The notes under the pieces: generated by a model
Told to the model about the DNA's origin: nothing
What the model saw: only the letters and a program-made list of their open reading frames with translations
Databases searched by the model: none
Assembly: GCF_004519305.1 (NCBI RefSeq)
Contig: NZ_SOZA01000011.1
Span: 1 to 64,000 of the forward strand
Direction of reading: 5' to 3'
DNA: 64,000 nt
Source of the DNA: Pseudomonas sp. RIT623
GTDB taxonomy: Bacteria > Pseudomonadota > Gammaproteobacteria > Pseudomonadales > Pseudomonadaceae
Shown: in pieces, positions 9,251-20,196 of the stretch
Layout: each line of letters opens with the position of its first letter
Position numbering within the stretch: position 1 is the first letter of the stretch
Translations under genes and position numbers: made by a program

Positions 9251-9270
9251 AATAACGACGTGTCGTTATT
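9251..9270. promoter_or_regulatory. Perfect palindrome, candidate operator
   Basis: AATAACGAC and GTCGTTATT form 9-base perfect arms around a GT centre, inside an AT-rich patch (about 9190-9275) between the divergent tcyP and pchP genes. It lies about 106 bases before pchP and 120 before tcyP. The symmetry suits a dimeric repressor or activator. I do not recognise the cognate regulator. Confidence 0.5.
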
Positions 9271-9375
9271 GGCAATCAACATGGCGTTTGTGGTTGCGTC
9301 GGCGTCGGTACCGAGCGTCTGGATGTCACAAATCGGGTCTAGGGTTGAGCGGCCACGTCTTTGGGAGAACTGCAC

Positions 9376-10434
9376 ATGATGTCTGCTCCGAGAATCCTCG
9401 CCGCCAGCCTGGCCTTGCTGTTGAGCGCCAACAGCTGGGCGGCCACCGAGCTCAAGCACTGGCCCGCCGAGGCCGCGAAACAGCTGGATGCGATGATTGC
9501 CGCCAATGCCAACCAGGGCAACTATGCGGTGTTCGACATGGACAACACCAGCTACCGTTTCGACCTCGAGGAGGCGTTGCTGCCGTTCATGGAGAACAAG
9601 GGCTTGTTGAGCCGCGACAAGCTCGACCCTTCGCTCAAGCTGATGCCGTTCAAGGACACCGCCGAGCACAAGGAGAGCCTGTTCAGCTACTACTACCGCC
9701 TGTGTGAAGTCGACGACATGGTCTGCTACCCGTGGGTGGCCCAGGTGTTCGCCGGTTTCACCCTCAAGGAACTGAAGGTCCAGGTCGATGAGCTGATGGC
9801 TTCGGGCAAGCCGGTGCCGGCGACCTACTTCGACGGCGACCAGGTCAAGACCACCGAAGTGCAGCCACCCAAGGTCTTCACCGGGCAGGCCGAGCTTTAC
9901 AACAAGCTGATGGAGAACGGCATCGAGGTCTATGTGATCTCTGCGGCGTCCGAAGAATTGGTACGCATGGTCGCCGCCGACCCCAAGTATGGTTACAACG
10001 TCAAACCGCAGAACGTCATCGGTGTCAGCCTGCTGCTCAAGGATCGCCAGAGCGGCGCGCTGACCACCGCGCGCAAGCAGATCAGCGCTGGGCACTACGA
10101 CCCCAAGGCCAACGAAGGCCTGGAACTGACCCCTTACCTGTGGACCCCGGCCACCTGGATGGCTGGCAAGCAGGCAGCGATCCTCACCTATATCGACGAG
10201 TGGAAGAAACCGGTGTTGGTGGGCGGCGACACGCCGACCAGCGATGGCTACATGCAGTTCCATGGCGTCGATGTGAACAAGGGCGGCATCCACCTGTGGA
10301 TAAACCGCAAGGCCAAGTACATGGACCAGTTGAACGGGATGATCGCCAAGAACGCGGCGGCCCAGGCCAAGGAAGGCTTGCCGGTGACGGCGGACAAGAA
10401 CTGGGTGATCGTCACGCCGGAGCAAATACAGTAA
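9376..10434 (+). CDS. pchP: Phosphorylcholine phosphatase, HAD superfamily, periplasmic
   Basis: This 352-residue secreted phosphatase releases choline from phosphorylcholine, the step after phospholipase C in using host or membrane lipids. The signal peptide ends near NSWAAT. HAD motif I is DMDNT at residues 54-58, motif II is in VISAASEE, and the acidic third motif is GGDTPTSDG. Length is close to PchP of P. aeruginosa. ATGs at 9376 and 9379 are both possible; a longer frame from a TTG at 9361 is less likely, since a GGGA ribosome site sits at about 9363. In related species choline catabolic regulation acts on this gene. A generic HAD phosphatase is the alternative. Confidence 0.85.
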   Translation: MMSAPRILAASLALLLSANSWAATELKHWPAEAAKQLDAMIAANANQGNYAVFDMDNTSYRFDLEEALLPFMENKGLLSRDKLDPSLKLMPFKDTAEHKESLFSYYYRLCEVDDMVCYPWVAQVFAGFTLKELKVQVDELMASGKPVPATYFDGDQVKTTEVQPPKVFTGQAELYNKLMENGIEVYVISAASEELVRMVAADPKYGYNVKPQNVIGVSLLLKDRQSGALTTARKQISAGHYDPKANEGLELTPYLWTPATWMAGKQAAILTYIDEWKKPVLVGGDTPTSDGYMQFHGVDVNKGGIHLWINRKAKYMDQLNGMIAKNAAAQAKEGLPVTADKNWVIVTPEQIQ

Positions 10435-10448
10435 TCGGTGTTGCTCCC

Positions 10449-10512
10449 TTCGCCGGCAAGCCGGCTCCTACAGGTCATGTGCCGACCCTGTAGGAGCCGG
10501 CTTGCCGGCGAA
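10449..10512. repeat. REP inverted pair
   Basis: TTCGCCGGCAAGCCGGCTCC (from 10449) and its inverse ending at 10512 form a facing REP pair just after pchP, separated by about 12 bases. A true terminator hairpin lies 20 bases further on. Confidence 0.88.
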
Positions 10513-10531
10513 GAGGCCGGTACAGGCAATA

Positions 10532-10562
10532 AAAAAACCGGCGCACCAGGCGCCGGTTTTTT
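10532..10562. terminator. Bidirectional intrinsic terminator between pchP and ilvD
   Basis: AAAAAACCGGCGC and GCGCCGGTTTTTT form a 13-base perfect stem with a 5-base loop. The A-run on one side and T-run on the other let it end both the rightward pchP transcript and the leftward ilvD transcript. Confidence 0.93.
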
Positions 10563-10576
10563 CATGCGTTCAGGCC

Positions 10577-12418
10577 TCAAAGCCCTTCGAGCATCGCCTT
10601 GTTGCGCACCGCGCCCTTGTCTGCGCTGGTGGCCAGCAGGGCATAGGCCTTCAGCGCGGTGGTCACCTTGCGTGGGCGTACTTCGGCCGGTTTCCAGCCC
10701 TTCTTGTCCTGCTCGATGCGGCGTGCGGCCAGCTCGTCGTCGCTGACCAGCAGGTTGATCGAGCGATTGGGGATGTCGATCAGCACCTTGTCGCCGTCCC
10801 GCACCAGGCCGATGGCGCCGCCTGCGGCAGCTTCCGGCGAGGCGTGGCCGATGGACAGGCCCGAGGTGCCGCCGGAGAAGCGGCCGTCGGTGAGCAGGGC
10901 GCAGGCCTTGCCCAGGCCCTTGGACTTCAGGTACGAGGTCGGGTAGAGCATCTCTTGCATGCCCGGGCCGCCTTTCGGGCCTTCGTAGCGGATGATCACG
11001 ATGTCACCGGCTTTCACCTCGTCGGCGAGGATACCGCGCACGGCGCTGTCCTGGCTTTCGAAGATCTTCGCGGTGCCTTCGAACACCAGGATCGAGTCGT
11101 CGACCCCGGCGGTCTTCACCACGCAGCCGTCCAGGGCGATGTTGCCGTACAGCACGGCCAGGCCGCCTTCTTGCGAGTAGGCGTGCTCGACGCTGCGGAT
11201 ACAGCCGTTTTCACGGTCGTCGTCCAGGGTTTGCCAACGGGTCGACTGGCTGAAGGCGGTCTGGGTCGGGATGCCGGCCGGGCCTGCCTTGAAGAAGGTG
11301 TGCACGGCTTCGTCATCGGTCTGGGTGATGTCCCATTTGGCGATGGCTTCTTCCATGCTGCGACTGTGCACGGTCGGCAGGTCGGTGTGCAGCAGGCCGC
11401 CACGGGCGAGCGATCCGAGAATGCTGAAGATGCCGCCGGCACGGTGCACGTCTTCCATGTGGTACTTCTGGATGTTCGGCGCCACCTTGCACAACTGCGG
11501 TACTTTGCGTGACAGGCGATCGATGTCGCGCAGGTCGAACGCCACCTCGCCTTCCTGGGCCGCGGCCAGCAGGTGCAGGATGGTGTTGGTAGAGCCGCCC
11601 ATGGCAATGTCGAGCATCATGGCGTTCTCGAACGCCTTGAAGTTGGCGATGCTGCGCGGCAGCACCGATTCGTCGTTCTCGCCGTAATAGCGCTTGCACA
11701 GCTCGACGATGGTGCGCCCGGCGGTGAGGAACAGCTGTTCACGGTCGGCGTGGGTGGCCAGGGTCGAGCCGTTGCCTGGCAGGGCGAGACCTAGGGCTTC
11801 GGTCAGGCAGTTCATCGAGTTGGCGGTGAACATGCCGGAGCACGAGCCGCAGGTTGGGCAGGCGCTGCGCTCGTACTCGGCGACTTTCTCGTCGCTGGCC
11901 GAGGAGTCGGCAGCGATGACCATGGCATCGACCAGGTCCAGGCCGTGGCTGGCCAGCTTGGTCTTGCCGGCTTCCATCGGGCCGCCGGAAACGAAGATCA
12001 CCGGGATGTTCAGGCGCAGGGCGGCCATCAGCATGCCGGGGGTGATCTTGTCGCAGTTGGAGATGCAGACGATGGCGTCGGCGCAGTGGGCGTTGACCAT
12101 GTACTCGACGGCGTCGGCGATGATCTCGCGGCTGGGCAGCGAATAGAGCATGCCGTCGTGGCCCATGGCGATACCGTCGTCCACGGCGATGGTATTGAAC
12201 TCTTTCGCCACGCCACCGGCGCGTTCGATCTCGCGGGCGACCAGCTGGCCCAGGTCCTTCAGGTGCACGTGGCCCGGGACGAACTGGGTGAACGAGTTGG
12301 CGATGGCGATGATCGGCTTCTTGAAGTCTTCGTCCTTCATCCCGGTGGCGCGCCACAGGGCACGGGCGCCGGCCATGTTGCGGCCCTGGGTGGAAGTCTT
12401 GGAACGATAATCAGGCAT
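10577..12418 (-). CDS. ilvD: Dihydroxy-acid dehydratase
   Basis: This 613-residue cytosolic iron-sulfur enzyme converts 2,3-dihydroxy-isovalerate and its methyl homologue to the 2-keto acids of valine and isoleucine synthesis. The opening [20 protein letters not shown] is characteristic, and cluster cysteines are seen in [12 protein letters not shown] and in [12 protein letters not shown]. Full family length (E. coli type, about 615 residues). It is monocistronic: a terminator follows it, and 274 bases with no recognisable leader peptide separate it from rlmI. Confidence 0.98.
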   Translation of the reverse strand: MPDYRSKTSTQGRNMAGARALWRATGMKDEDFKKPIIAIANSFTQFVPGHVHLKDLGQLVAREIERAGGVAKEFNTIAVDDGIAMGHDGMLYSLPSREIIADAVEYMVNAHCADAIVCISNCDKITPGMLMAALRLNIPVIFVSGGPMEAGKTKLASHGLDLVDAMVIAADSSASDEKVAEYERSACPTCGSCSGMFTANSMNCLTEALGLALPGNGSTLATHADREQLFLTAGRTIVELCKRYYGENDESVLPRSIANFKAFENAMMLDIAMGGSTNTILHLLAAAQEGEVAFDLRDIDRLSRKVPQLCKVAPNIQKYHMEDVHRAGGIFSILGSLARGGLLHTDLPTVHSRSMEEAIAKWDITQTDDEAVHTFFKAGPAGIPTQTAFSQSTRWQTLDDDRENGCIRSVEHAYSQEGGLAVLYGNIALDGCVVKTAGVDDSILVFEGTAKIFESQDSAVRGILADEVKAGDIVIIRYEGPKGGPGMQEMLYPTSYLKSKGLGKACALLTDGRFSGGTSGLSIGHASPEAAAGGAIGLVRDGDKVLIDIPNRSINLLVSDDELAARRIEQDKKGWKPAEVRPRKVTTALKAYALLATSADKGAVRNKAMLEGL

Positions 12419-12659
12419 GGAGCGCTCCTGGCGGCTTAATCAGGTCACTAATAGGGGAGTGAGCTTCTCTTGTCCTAATGCGCCGAAGGCCGATTGCCAC
12501 AGGCAAGGATGGGAGTCGAAGGACCGCGCGGGATCGCCGCAGGCTCGACCAGAGCTCATAAACCCGCCGGGGATGACTGGCGATGAATAGGCCGATTCTA
12601 CACCGCTGGCGCGGCGAGGGAATGCAGATGTGCAGGCCTGGAGAGGGGATTGCAGCAGG

Positions 12660-12684
12660 AAAGGGCCGCTTGGCGGCCCTTTTT
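12660..12684 (-). terminator. Hairpin downstream of rlmI
   Basis: AAAGGGCCGC and GCGGCCCTTT form a 10-base stem with a 3-base loop, 9 bases past the rlmI stop. The T-run is stronger on the plus strand, so it may work weakly in the rlmI direction or in both directions. Confidence 0.55.
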
Positions 12685-12692
12685 GGCAGAGA

Positions 12693-13889
12693 TCAGCTGT
12701 TTGGCAGCAAGCGGCAGGTGATGCTCTTGATGTAGCGGGTCTCGGCGATCGCCGGGTGCACCGGGTGGTCCGGGCCCTGGCCGCCGCGCTCGAGCAATTG
12801 CAGGTTGCGGTCCAGGTGGCGGGCGCTGGTCAGCAGGATGTTGTGCAGGTCGTCCTCGGGCAGGTGCATCGAGCACGAGGCGCTGACCAGGATGCCGTCC
12901 TTGTTCAGCATGCGCATGGCCTGTTCGTTGAGGCGGCGATAGGCCGCTTCGCCGTTTTTCAGGTCTTTCTTGCGCTTGATGAAGGCGGGTGGGTCGGCAA
13001 TGATCACGTCGAAGCGCTCCTCGGCGGCCTTCAGCTCGCGCAGGGCCTCGAACACATCGCCTTCGATGCAGGTCAGTTTTTCGCTGATGCCGTTCAGCGC
13101 GGCGTTGCGCTCGACGCCGTCCAGGGCGAAGCCCGAGGCATCCACGCAGAACACTTCGCTGGCGCCGAACGCGCCGGCCTGCACACCCCAGCCACCGATG
13201 TAGCTGAACAGGTCGAGCACGCGCTTGCCCTTGACGTAGGGGGCCAGGCGCGCGCGGTTCATGCGGTGGTCGTAGAACCAGCCGGTCTTCTGCCCTTCGC
13301 GCACCGGGGCTTCGAACTTGACGCCGTTCTCCTCCAGCGGCACCCAGTCCGGCACTTCGCCGTAGACGGTGTCGACATAGCGCTCGAGGCCTTCGGCGTC
13401 GCGGGCGGCGGAGTCGTTCTTGAACAGGATGCCACTGGGCTTGAGCACCTGGATCAGGGCGGCGATCACGTCGTCCTTGTGCGCTTCCATGGTGGCCGAG
13501 GCCAGTTGCACCACGAGGATGTCGAAGAAGCGGTCGACCACCAGGCCTGGGAGCAGGTCGGAATCGCCGTATACCAGGCGATAGCACGGCTTGTCGAACA
13601 GGCGCTCGCGCAGCGACAGGGCCACGTTCAGGCGGTGCACCAGCAGCGACTTGTCCAGCGGCAGCTTGGCGTCGCGCGACAGCAGACGGGCGCAGATCAG
13701 GTTGTTCGGGCTCACGGCCACCACGCCCAGGGGCTTGCCGCTGGCGCTTTCGAGAATGGCCTGCTGGCCGGCCTTCAGGCCCTGCAGCGGGGTCGCGGCA
13801 ACGTCGACTTCATTGCTGTAGACCCACAGGTGGCCGGCGCGCAGGCGGCGGTCGGCGTTGGCTTTGAGACGAAGGCTGGGCAGGGACAT
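12693..13889 (-). CDS. rlmI: 23S rRNA (cytosine-1962-C5) methyltransferase RlmI
   Basis: This 398-residue S-adenosylmethionine-dependent enzyme methylates C1962 of 23S rRNA. An N-terminal PUA-like domain (about residues 1-75, with RLRAGHLWVYSNEV) is followed by a linker and the Rossmann methyltransferase: motif I VLDLFSYIGGWGVQA, a DASGFAL acidic strand and the catalytic region IIADPPAF, with the PPAF signature. SAS-CS near residue 335 carries the second cysteine. Length equals RlmI of E. coli (396). It stands alone between ilvD and the HDOD gene. Confidence 0.93.
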   Translation of the reverse strand: MSLPSLRLKANADRRLRAGHLWVYSNEVDVAATPLQGLKAGQQAILESASGKPLGVVAVSPNNLICARLLSRDAKLPLDKSLLVHRLNVALSLRERLFDKPCYRLVYGDSDLLPGLVVDRFFDILVVQLASATMEAHKDDVIAALIQVLKPSGILFKNDSAARDAEGLERYVDTVYGEVPDWVPLEENGVKFEAPVREGQKTGWFYDHRMNRARLAPYVKGKRVLDLFSYIGGWGVQAGAFGASEVFCVDASGFALDGVERNAALNGISEKLTCIEGDVFEALRELKAAEERFDVIIADPPAFIKRKKDLKNGEAAYRRLNEQAMRMLNKDGILVSASCSMHLPEDDLHNILLTSARHLDRNLQLLERGGQGPDHPVHPAIAETRYIKSITCRLLPNS

Positions 13890-13980
13890 GACGTCGCTCC
13901 GGGAAAAAAGAGCGGGAGTATACCGCGTCGGCCCCGGATGCGCTGTGGGCCGCGACCAAGCGTGGGTTTATCGCTTCATC

Positions 13981-14011
13981 CTGTGGGAGCCAGCAAGGCT
14001 GGCTCCCACAG
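13981..14011. repeat. REP-like perfect hairpin
   Basis: CTGTGGGAGCCAGC and GCTGGCTCCCACAG form a 14-base perfect stem around AAG. This is a variant of the REP word found elsewhere in the window, here as a single self-complementary unit about 93 bases before the HDOD gene. Confidence 0.8.
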
Positions 14012-14103
14012 CGCTAAAGAAATTCTTGGATCCAACGATCCACTGATAGTTACCCTGCCGGAGTACAGGGTTAGAATTCCCCGTCCCCAGCGAGAGTGCA
14101 CGC

Positions 14104-14976
14104 ATGTCCCAGGAACTTACCGCCGAACAGATCCAGCAAGCCCTGCAGGGCATTACCATTCCGCCGCAGCCGCAGATCATGGTCGACCTGCAGTTCGAGC
14201 AGTACATGCCCGACCCGGACCTGGAGACCATCGCCAAGCTGATCGCGCAGGACCCGGGCCTGTCCGGTGCGTTGCTCAAGCTGGTCAATTCGGCGCAGTT
14301 CGGCCTGGCCAACAAGATCGGTTCGATCCAGCGCGCGGTGAACCTGCTGGGCAGCCGCTCGATCATCAACCTGATCAACGCCCAGTCGATCAAGGGCGAA
14401 ATGAGCGACGAAACCATCGTCACCCTCAACCCGTTCTGGGACACCGCCCAGGACGTGGCCATGACCTGCCTGACCCTGGCCAAGCGCACCGGCATCCAGG
14501 CGGTGGACGAGGCCTACACCCTGGGCCTGTTCCACGATTGCGGCGTGCCGCTGATGCACAAGCGCTTCCCCAACTACATGGAAGTGCTGGAAGAGTCCTA
14601 CGCCAAGGCCAATGACGAAGTTCGCGTGGTGGACACCGAAAACCGCGTGTTCAACACCAACCATTCGGTGGTCGGCTACTTCACCGCCAAGTCCTGGCGC
14701 TTGCCGGAGCACATCAGCGCGGCCATCGCCAACCACCACAACGCCGTGGCGGTGTTCCGCGACGAGTCCTCGCGCAACACCCAGACCCAGCTGAAGAACC
14801 TGTTGGCGGTGCTGAAGATGTCCGAGCACATCTGCGCCTCGTACCGTGTCCTGGGCAACCAGAGCGTCGATCACGAATGGAACATGGTCGGCCCGCTGGT
14901 GCTGGACTACATTGGCCTGACCGAATACGACTTCGAGCAGCTCAAGCAGAACATTCGCGAAATGGGCGGGCACTGA
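14104..14976 (+). CDS. HDOD domain protein
   Basis: This 290-residue cytosolic protein consists essentially of one HDOD domain (about residues 15-215), a helical relative of HD phosphohydrolases that usually lacks catalytic metal ligands and serves in signal-transduction scaffolds. The stretch NSAQFGLANKIGSIQRAVNL and the later GLFHDCGVPLM are typical. It lies three bases before mutM, so the two are co-transcribed, but no functional tie is known to me. The specific role is unknown. Confidence 0.85.
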   Translation: MSQELTAEQIQQALQGITIPPQPQIMVDLQFEQYMPDPDLETIAKLIAQDPGLSGALLKLVNSAQFGLANKIGSIQRAVNLLGSRSIINLINAQSIKGEMSDETIVTLNPFWDTAQDVAMTCLTLAKRTGIQAVDEAYTLGLFHDCGVPLMHKRFPNYMEVLEESYAKANDEVRVVDTENRVFNTNHSVVGYFTAKSWRLPEHISAAIANHHNAVAVFRDESSRNTQTQLKNLLAVLKMSEHICASYRVLGNQSVDHEWNMVGPLVLDYIGLTEYDFEQLKQNIREMGGH

Positions 14977-14979
14977 AGC

Positions 14980-15792
14980 ATGCCGGAATTACCAGAAGTC
15001 GAGACCACCCGCCGCGGTATCGCCCCGCACCTGGAAGGCCAGCGGGTCAGCCGCGTGGTGGTGCGTGACCGGCGCCTGCGCTGGCCGATTCCGGAAGACC
15101 TCGACGTGCGCCTGTCGGGGCAGCGCATCGTCAGCGTCGAGCGCCGGGCCAAGTACCTGCTGATCAATGCCGAGGTCGGCACGCTGATCAGCCACCTGGG
15201 CATGTCGGGCAACTTGCGCCTGGTCGAACTGGGCTTGCCGGCGGCCAAGCACGAGCATGTGGATATCGAGCTGGAGTCTGGGTTGATGCTGCGCTACACC
15301 GACCCGCGGCGCTTTGGCGCCATGCTCTGGAGCCTCGACCCGCTCAACCATGAATTGCTCATACGCCTGGGGCCGGAGCCGTTGACCGAGCTGTTCGACG
15401 GCGAACGTCTGTTCCAGCTGTCGCGCGGGCGGTCGATGGCGGTCAAGCCGTTCATCATGGACAACGCGGTGGTGGTGGGGGTGGGCAACATCTACGCCAC
15501 CGAGGCGTTGTTCGCCGCCGGCATCGACCCGCGCCGCGAGGCGGGCGGAATTTCCCGGGCGCGTTACCTGAAGCTGGCGATCGAGATCAAGCGTGTGCTG
15601 GCGGCGGCCATCGAGCAGGGCGGCACGACCTTGCGCGATTTCATCGGCGGTGATGGGCAGCCGGGGTACTTCCAGCAGGAACTGTTCGTGTATGGGCGCG
15701 GTGGCCAGCCGTGCAAGCTGTGTGGCAGCGAGCTGCGCGAGGTGAAGCTGGGGCAGCGGGCGAGCGTGTTCTGCCCGAAATGCCAGCGTTGA
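14980..15792 (+). CDS. mutM: Formamidopyrimidine-DNA glycosylase (8-oxoguanine repair)
   Basis: This 270-residue bifunctional glycosylase/AP lyase removes 8-oxoguanine and FaPy lesions. After Met removal the N-terminus [13 protein letters not shown] provides the catalytic Pro and Glu. The helix-two-turns-helix ([16 protein letters not shown]) and a C-terminal zinc finger CKLC…CPKC complete the family pattern; the [11 protein letters not shown] tail contains the DNA-binding Arg loop. Its ribosome site falls inside the end of the HDOD gene. Confidence 0.98.
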   Translation: MPELPEVETTRRGIAPHLEGQRVSRVVVRDRRLRWPIPEDLDVRLSGQRIVSVERRAKYLLINAEVGTLISHLGMSGNLRLVELGLPAAKHEHVDIELESGLMLRYTDPRRFGAMLWSLDPLNHELLIRLGPEPLTELFDGERLFQLSRGRSMAVKPFIMDNAVVVGVGNIYATEALFAAGIDPRREAGGISRARYLKLAIEIKRVLAAAIEQGGTTLRDFIGGDGQPGYFQQELFVYGRGGQPCKLCGSELREVKLGQRASVFCPKCQR

Positions 15793-15811
15793 GTAACTAC
15801 GTGCAGCGATC

Positions 15812-15901
15812 CCTGTGGGAGCGGGCTTGCCCGCGAACACCGGCGTAGCCGGTGCCAGGCACCGCGTTGCCTGGTTCGCCCGCAAGGCTGGCTCCTACAG
15901 G
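15812..15901. repeat. REP inverted pair with internal dyad
   Basis: CCTGTGGGAGCGGGCTTGCC (15812 on) and GCCCGCAAGGCTGGCTCCTA (to 15901) face each other around a central CACCGGCGTAGCCGGTG hairpin. The element fills the gap between the convergent mutM and ggt genes. Confidence 0.85.
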
Positions 15902-15914
15902 AATTTGAACCGGA

Positions 15915-17596
15915 TCAGTCGACGACTGCCGCCTGCCCCACGCCTCTGGGATCACTGGCCGCCTCGACGGTCCCGCCAGTCTTGTTCCAGTACAGCACCT
16001 GCTGATTTCCGTACTGGCGCCCGACATCCTTCAGCCGGTACCCACGTCCTTCAAGCTCGGCCTTCTGCCGTGCACTGAACGTCCCCGGCTCATGCTCCAG
16101 CACATCCGGCAGGTACTGATGGTGATAGCGCGGTATTGCCGGCCACTCGGCCACCGGCCTGCCTTCGAGCAAACCCATCACCGATAGCAGCACCATGCTG
16201 GGTATGCGGCTGCCACCGGGGGTGCCGAAGCTGGCGAACTGGCCGGGGCTTTCGATGAAGGTCGGGCTCATGCTCGACAGCGGCCGCTTGCCCGCCGCCA
16301 CGGCGTTCGCCTGGCTGCCTGCCAGCCCGTAGCTGTTGCTGGCGCCAGGATCGGCGGCGAAATCGTCCATCTCGTTGTTCAGCACCAGGCCCGTGCCGGG
16401 CACGCTGAAGGCCGCGCCAAACGGCAGGTTGACCGACAGCGTGGCGGAGACGGCATTGCCCTGGGCGTCGATCACCGAGAAATGCGTGGTGTGGTCGCCT
16501 TCGCGCCAGGCCGGCGCGGGGGGCAGGGCGCTGCTCGGCGTGGCCTGGTGCACGTCGATGCTGTCGGCTAGGCCGCTCAGGTAGTGCCGTGCCAGCAGGC
16601 GATTGACCGGGTTGCTGACGTAGTCCGGGTCGCCCAGCAGGCCGCGGTCGCGGTAGGCGCGGCGTAGCACCTCGATCACGTAGTGGCTGCGCTGCACCGG
16701 TTCGGCGCTTTGCCAGGGCAGGCGCTGGAGCATGGCCAGGCTCTGGGCCAGGGCGATGCCGCCGGCCGAGGGCGGTGGGCTGCTGATCAGCTCGCGCTGC
16801 TCGGCCAGTGGGTAGCGCAGTGGTTCGCGCCAGGCGCTACGGTAGCTGGCCAGGTCGTCGAGGGTCCAGATGCCGCCGGCCTGGCGCACGCCATCGACCA
16901 GGCGCTCGGCCAGCGGCCCGCGATAGAAACCGTCGCGGCCATGCTCGGCCATGCGCTGCAGGGTGGTGGCCAGCTCCGGCTGGCGGATCAGCGTGCCCAG
17001 GGCCGGCACGTCATTGGCGGTGAGGAACAGCCGGGCGCTCTCGGCGTCGTCACGCAGGGCGTTCAGGCGCATGGTCGCGCGGTCGCGGTAGATGCGGTCG
17101 ACGGCAAAACCCTGGTTGGCCAGGCGAATGGCCGGGGCCAGGCTGTCCTTGAGCGGCAGCTTGCCGTGGGTGGCGGCGAGGTCGGCCAGGGCCTGGGGCA
17201 GGCCGGGAATGGCGGCCGCCAAGGGGCCGTTGATCGACAGGCCCGGCTGCACCTTGCCGTCCTTGAGGTACATATCGGCACGCGCAGCGGCGGGGGCGCG
17301 CTCGCGCGCGTCGAGGAAGGCATAGCGTGGCGTGTCGCCCGCTTCGCGCAACAGGAAGAATCCGCCGCCGCCCAAACCCGAGCCATAGGGCTCGACCACG
17401 GCCAGCGCGGCGCTGATGGCCACCGCGGCATCGAAGGCGTTACCGCCCTGCTGCAGGATGTGCTGCGCCGCCGCGGTGGCCTCGTGGTGCGGGCTGGCGA
17501 TCGCCGAGCGGCCCGGGCCGGCGGCCAGGGCAGCGCTGGCCAGCAGCGCGAGAACGGCGCCGAGGGCTGCGTGGCGTATCGCGGCGACGAACGGCA

Positions 17597-17597
<1 letters not shown>
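15915..17597 (-). CDS. ggt: Gamma-glutamyltransferase
   Basis: This 560-residue periplasmic N-terminal-nucleophile hydrolase cleaves glutathione and other gamma-glutamyl compounds. A signal peptide ends near LAAG (residue 26). The proenzyme is cut before Thr370 in GDHTTHFSVID to give the large and small subunits. The oxyanion/substrate region SSMSPTF is also present. Typical length. The ATG overlaps the ferredoxin stop by one base (TGATG), so the ferredoxin and ggt are probably translated in tandem. Confidence 0.95.
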
Positions 17598-17884
<287 letters not shown>

Positions 17885-17914
17885 TCAAAGCGATGGGGGC
17901 AATTGTGCCGGATT

Positions 17915-17939
17915 CGCGCCCGCAGTGCACGCGGGCGCG
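17915..17939 (-). terminator. GC hairpin after coaD
   Basis: CGCGCCCGC and GCGGGCGCG form a 9-base stem around a 7-base loop, 18 bases after the coaD stop and before the ferredoxin gene. There is no T-run, so it is a weak or Rho-assisted end at best. Confidence 0.35.
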
Positions 17940-17956
17940 ACATCCTGCCCCGTGGC

Positions 17957-18547
<591 letters not shown>

Positions 18548-20146
18548 TCATGCGCGTGCTGCCAGGCGGCCGATCAGCGCGTCGCTGAGCCGTGCGGCCA
18601 GGGCATATACCGATAATTGCGGGTTGGCGCCGATGCTGGTGGGGAATAGCGAACCATCGTGGATCGACAGGTTTTCCAGCTGGTGGTGGCGGCCGAGGCT
18701 GTCGCAAACAGCCTGGCGCGGATCTTCGCCCAGGGCGCAGCCGCCCATCACATGGGCGCTGCCCAGGCGCATGCGCAACAGTTGCAGGGGCAACTGGTCG
18801 ATCATCGCCTGGGCTTGCCCGACCGTGTCGACATAGCGAGCGTCGCCGTGCACCGGCAACACCCGGCGGGCACCGGCGGCGAACTGGATCTGCGCCATGC
18901 TGTGCCAGGCGCGACGCAAGCCGTCGCGCAGGTAGTCGGTAACCGGGTAGTCGAGCACGGGCGAGCCGTCGCCGCGCAGTTCCACCTGGCCGCCCGGGCT
19001 GTCGGGGTGGAAGCCGTCGCGCAGCAGCGCCAGCATCACATGGGTGTGGGGCAGCTCGGCCATGCGCAGGGCGTTGTCCTGGCCATGACCGCCCAGCAGG
19101 GTGCTGGCCAGCGCCGGGTGCAGCGGCGGCACCTCGAGCTTGTAGCCGACCGGCCCGGCGACGCCCGCCTGCCATTGGAACTGGTCGCTGTAGATCGACT
19201 GCGGGGCGCCGTAGTAAGGGTCGATGCGTGCCTCGAACTGCGCGGCGCTGAAATTGACCAAGTGCAGGAAGGTGCGTTTGCCCAGGCGCTGGTGCGGGTC
19301 CGGCGCTTGGGAGCGCAGCAGCAGGGCCGGGCTGTTGATGCCACCGCCGGCCAGCACGTAGTGGCGGGCGCGCACGCGCACATGGCGCCCCGTGGGCTGG
19401 ATACCCTGGGCATCGAGGGCCTGGCACTGCAGGTGGTCGATGCGCTGGCCGTCGTGGCTGAAACGTTCGGCGCGGGCCAGGTAGAGCAGCGCGCCGCCGT
19501 TGTCCAGGGTGGCGGGGATGCTGGTCACCAGCATCGACTGCTTGGCGTTGACCGGACAGCCCATGCCGCAATAGCCCAGGTTCCAGCAGCCGCGCACATT
19601 ACGCGGGATCACCGCCCAGCGATGGCCTAGGGCTTCACAGCCGCGGCGCAGCACGTCGTTGTTGGCATTCGGCGGCAGGGCCCAGGGGCTGATGCCCAGG
19701 CGTTGCTCCATGCGCGCGAACCAGGGGGCCATGGCGGCGCTGTCCAGGCCTTTGACCGCGTGCTCCCGGGCCCAGTGTTCGAGGGTTTGCGGCGGTGTGC
19801 GGAAGCTCGAGGTCCAGTTGACCAGGGTGGTGCCACCCACTGCGCGGCCCTGGAGGATGGTAATGGCGCCATCCTTGCTCAGGCGCCCGAGGCCTTCCTG
19901 GTAGAGGTCGGCGTAGGCCTGGTTTTCCAGCAGGTGGAAGTCGCTGCTGGTCTTCAGTGGGCCTTCCTCGATCAGCAGCACCTTCAGCCCGGCGGCGCTG
20001 AGCAGCTCGGCAGTGGTGGCGCCTCCCGCGCCGCTGCCGATCACGGCGACGTCGGCCTCGAGGGTCTGGTCTTGCTCCAGGCGTGAACCGTCATGGGTGG
20101 TCCAGCCTCGTTCGAGGCCTTGGCGAAACGGGTCTGGCACGGGCAT
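18548..20146 (-). CDS. GMC-family FAD oxidoreductase
   Basis: This 532-residue flavoprotein of the glucose-methanol-choline family oxidises an alcohol to an aldehyde or ketone. The dinucleotide site VIGSGAGGATTAELL is at about residues 35-50, the family signature region GGTTLVNWT follows, and the C-terminal part contains GSAHVMGGCALG and the closing NPQLSVYALAARL. It has no signal peptide of its own. It is the last gene of the calB / small subunit / GMC unit, 50 bases after the small subunit. Short-chain alcohols or aromatic alcohols are plausible substrates; none can be fixed from sequence. Confidence 0.85.
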   Translation of the reverse strand: MPVPDPFRQGLERGWTTHDGSRLEQDQTLEADVAVIGSGAGGATTAELLSAAGLKVLLIEEGPLKTSSDFHLLENQAYADLYQEGLGRLSKDGAITILQGRAVGGTTLVNWTSSFRTPPQTLEHWAREHAVKGLDSAAMAPWFARMEQRLGISPWALPPNANNDVLRRGCEALGHRWAVIPRNVRGCWNLGYCGMGCPVNAKQSMLVTSIPATLDNGGALLYLARAERFSHDGQRIDHLQCQALDAQGIQPTGRHVRVRARHYVLAGGGINSPALLLRSQAPDPHQRLGKRTFLHLVNFSAAQFEARIDPYYGAPQSIYSDQFQWQAGVAGPVGYKLEVPPLHPALASTLLGGHGQDNALRMAELPHTHVMLALLRDGFHPDSPGGQVELRGDGSPVLDYPVTDYLRDGLRRAWHSMAQIQFAAGARRVLPVHGDARYVDTVGQAQAMIDQLPLQLLRMRLGSAHVMGGCALGEDPRQAVCDSLGRHHQLENLSIHDGSLFPTSIGANPQLSVYALAARLSDALIGRLAARA

Positions 20147-20196
20147 GGGCTTCTCTCTGGCGCCTATCGGGTGGTTGAAACCATGGGAGCGATGAG

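Noticed and set aside
12630..14615. A 661-codon plus-strand frame opposite rlmI and the HDOD start
   Set aside because: It is antisense to rlmI and out of phase with HDOD. Long antisense frames are common at this GC content, and the translation is full of Gln/His/Gly-rich low-complexity strings.
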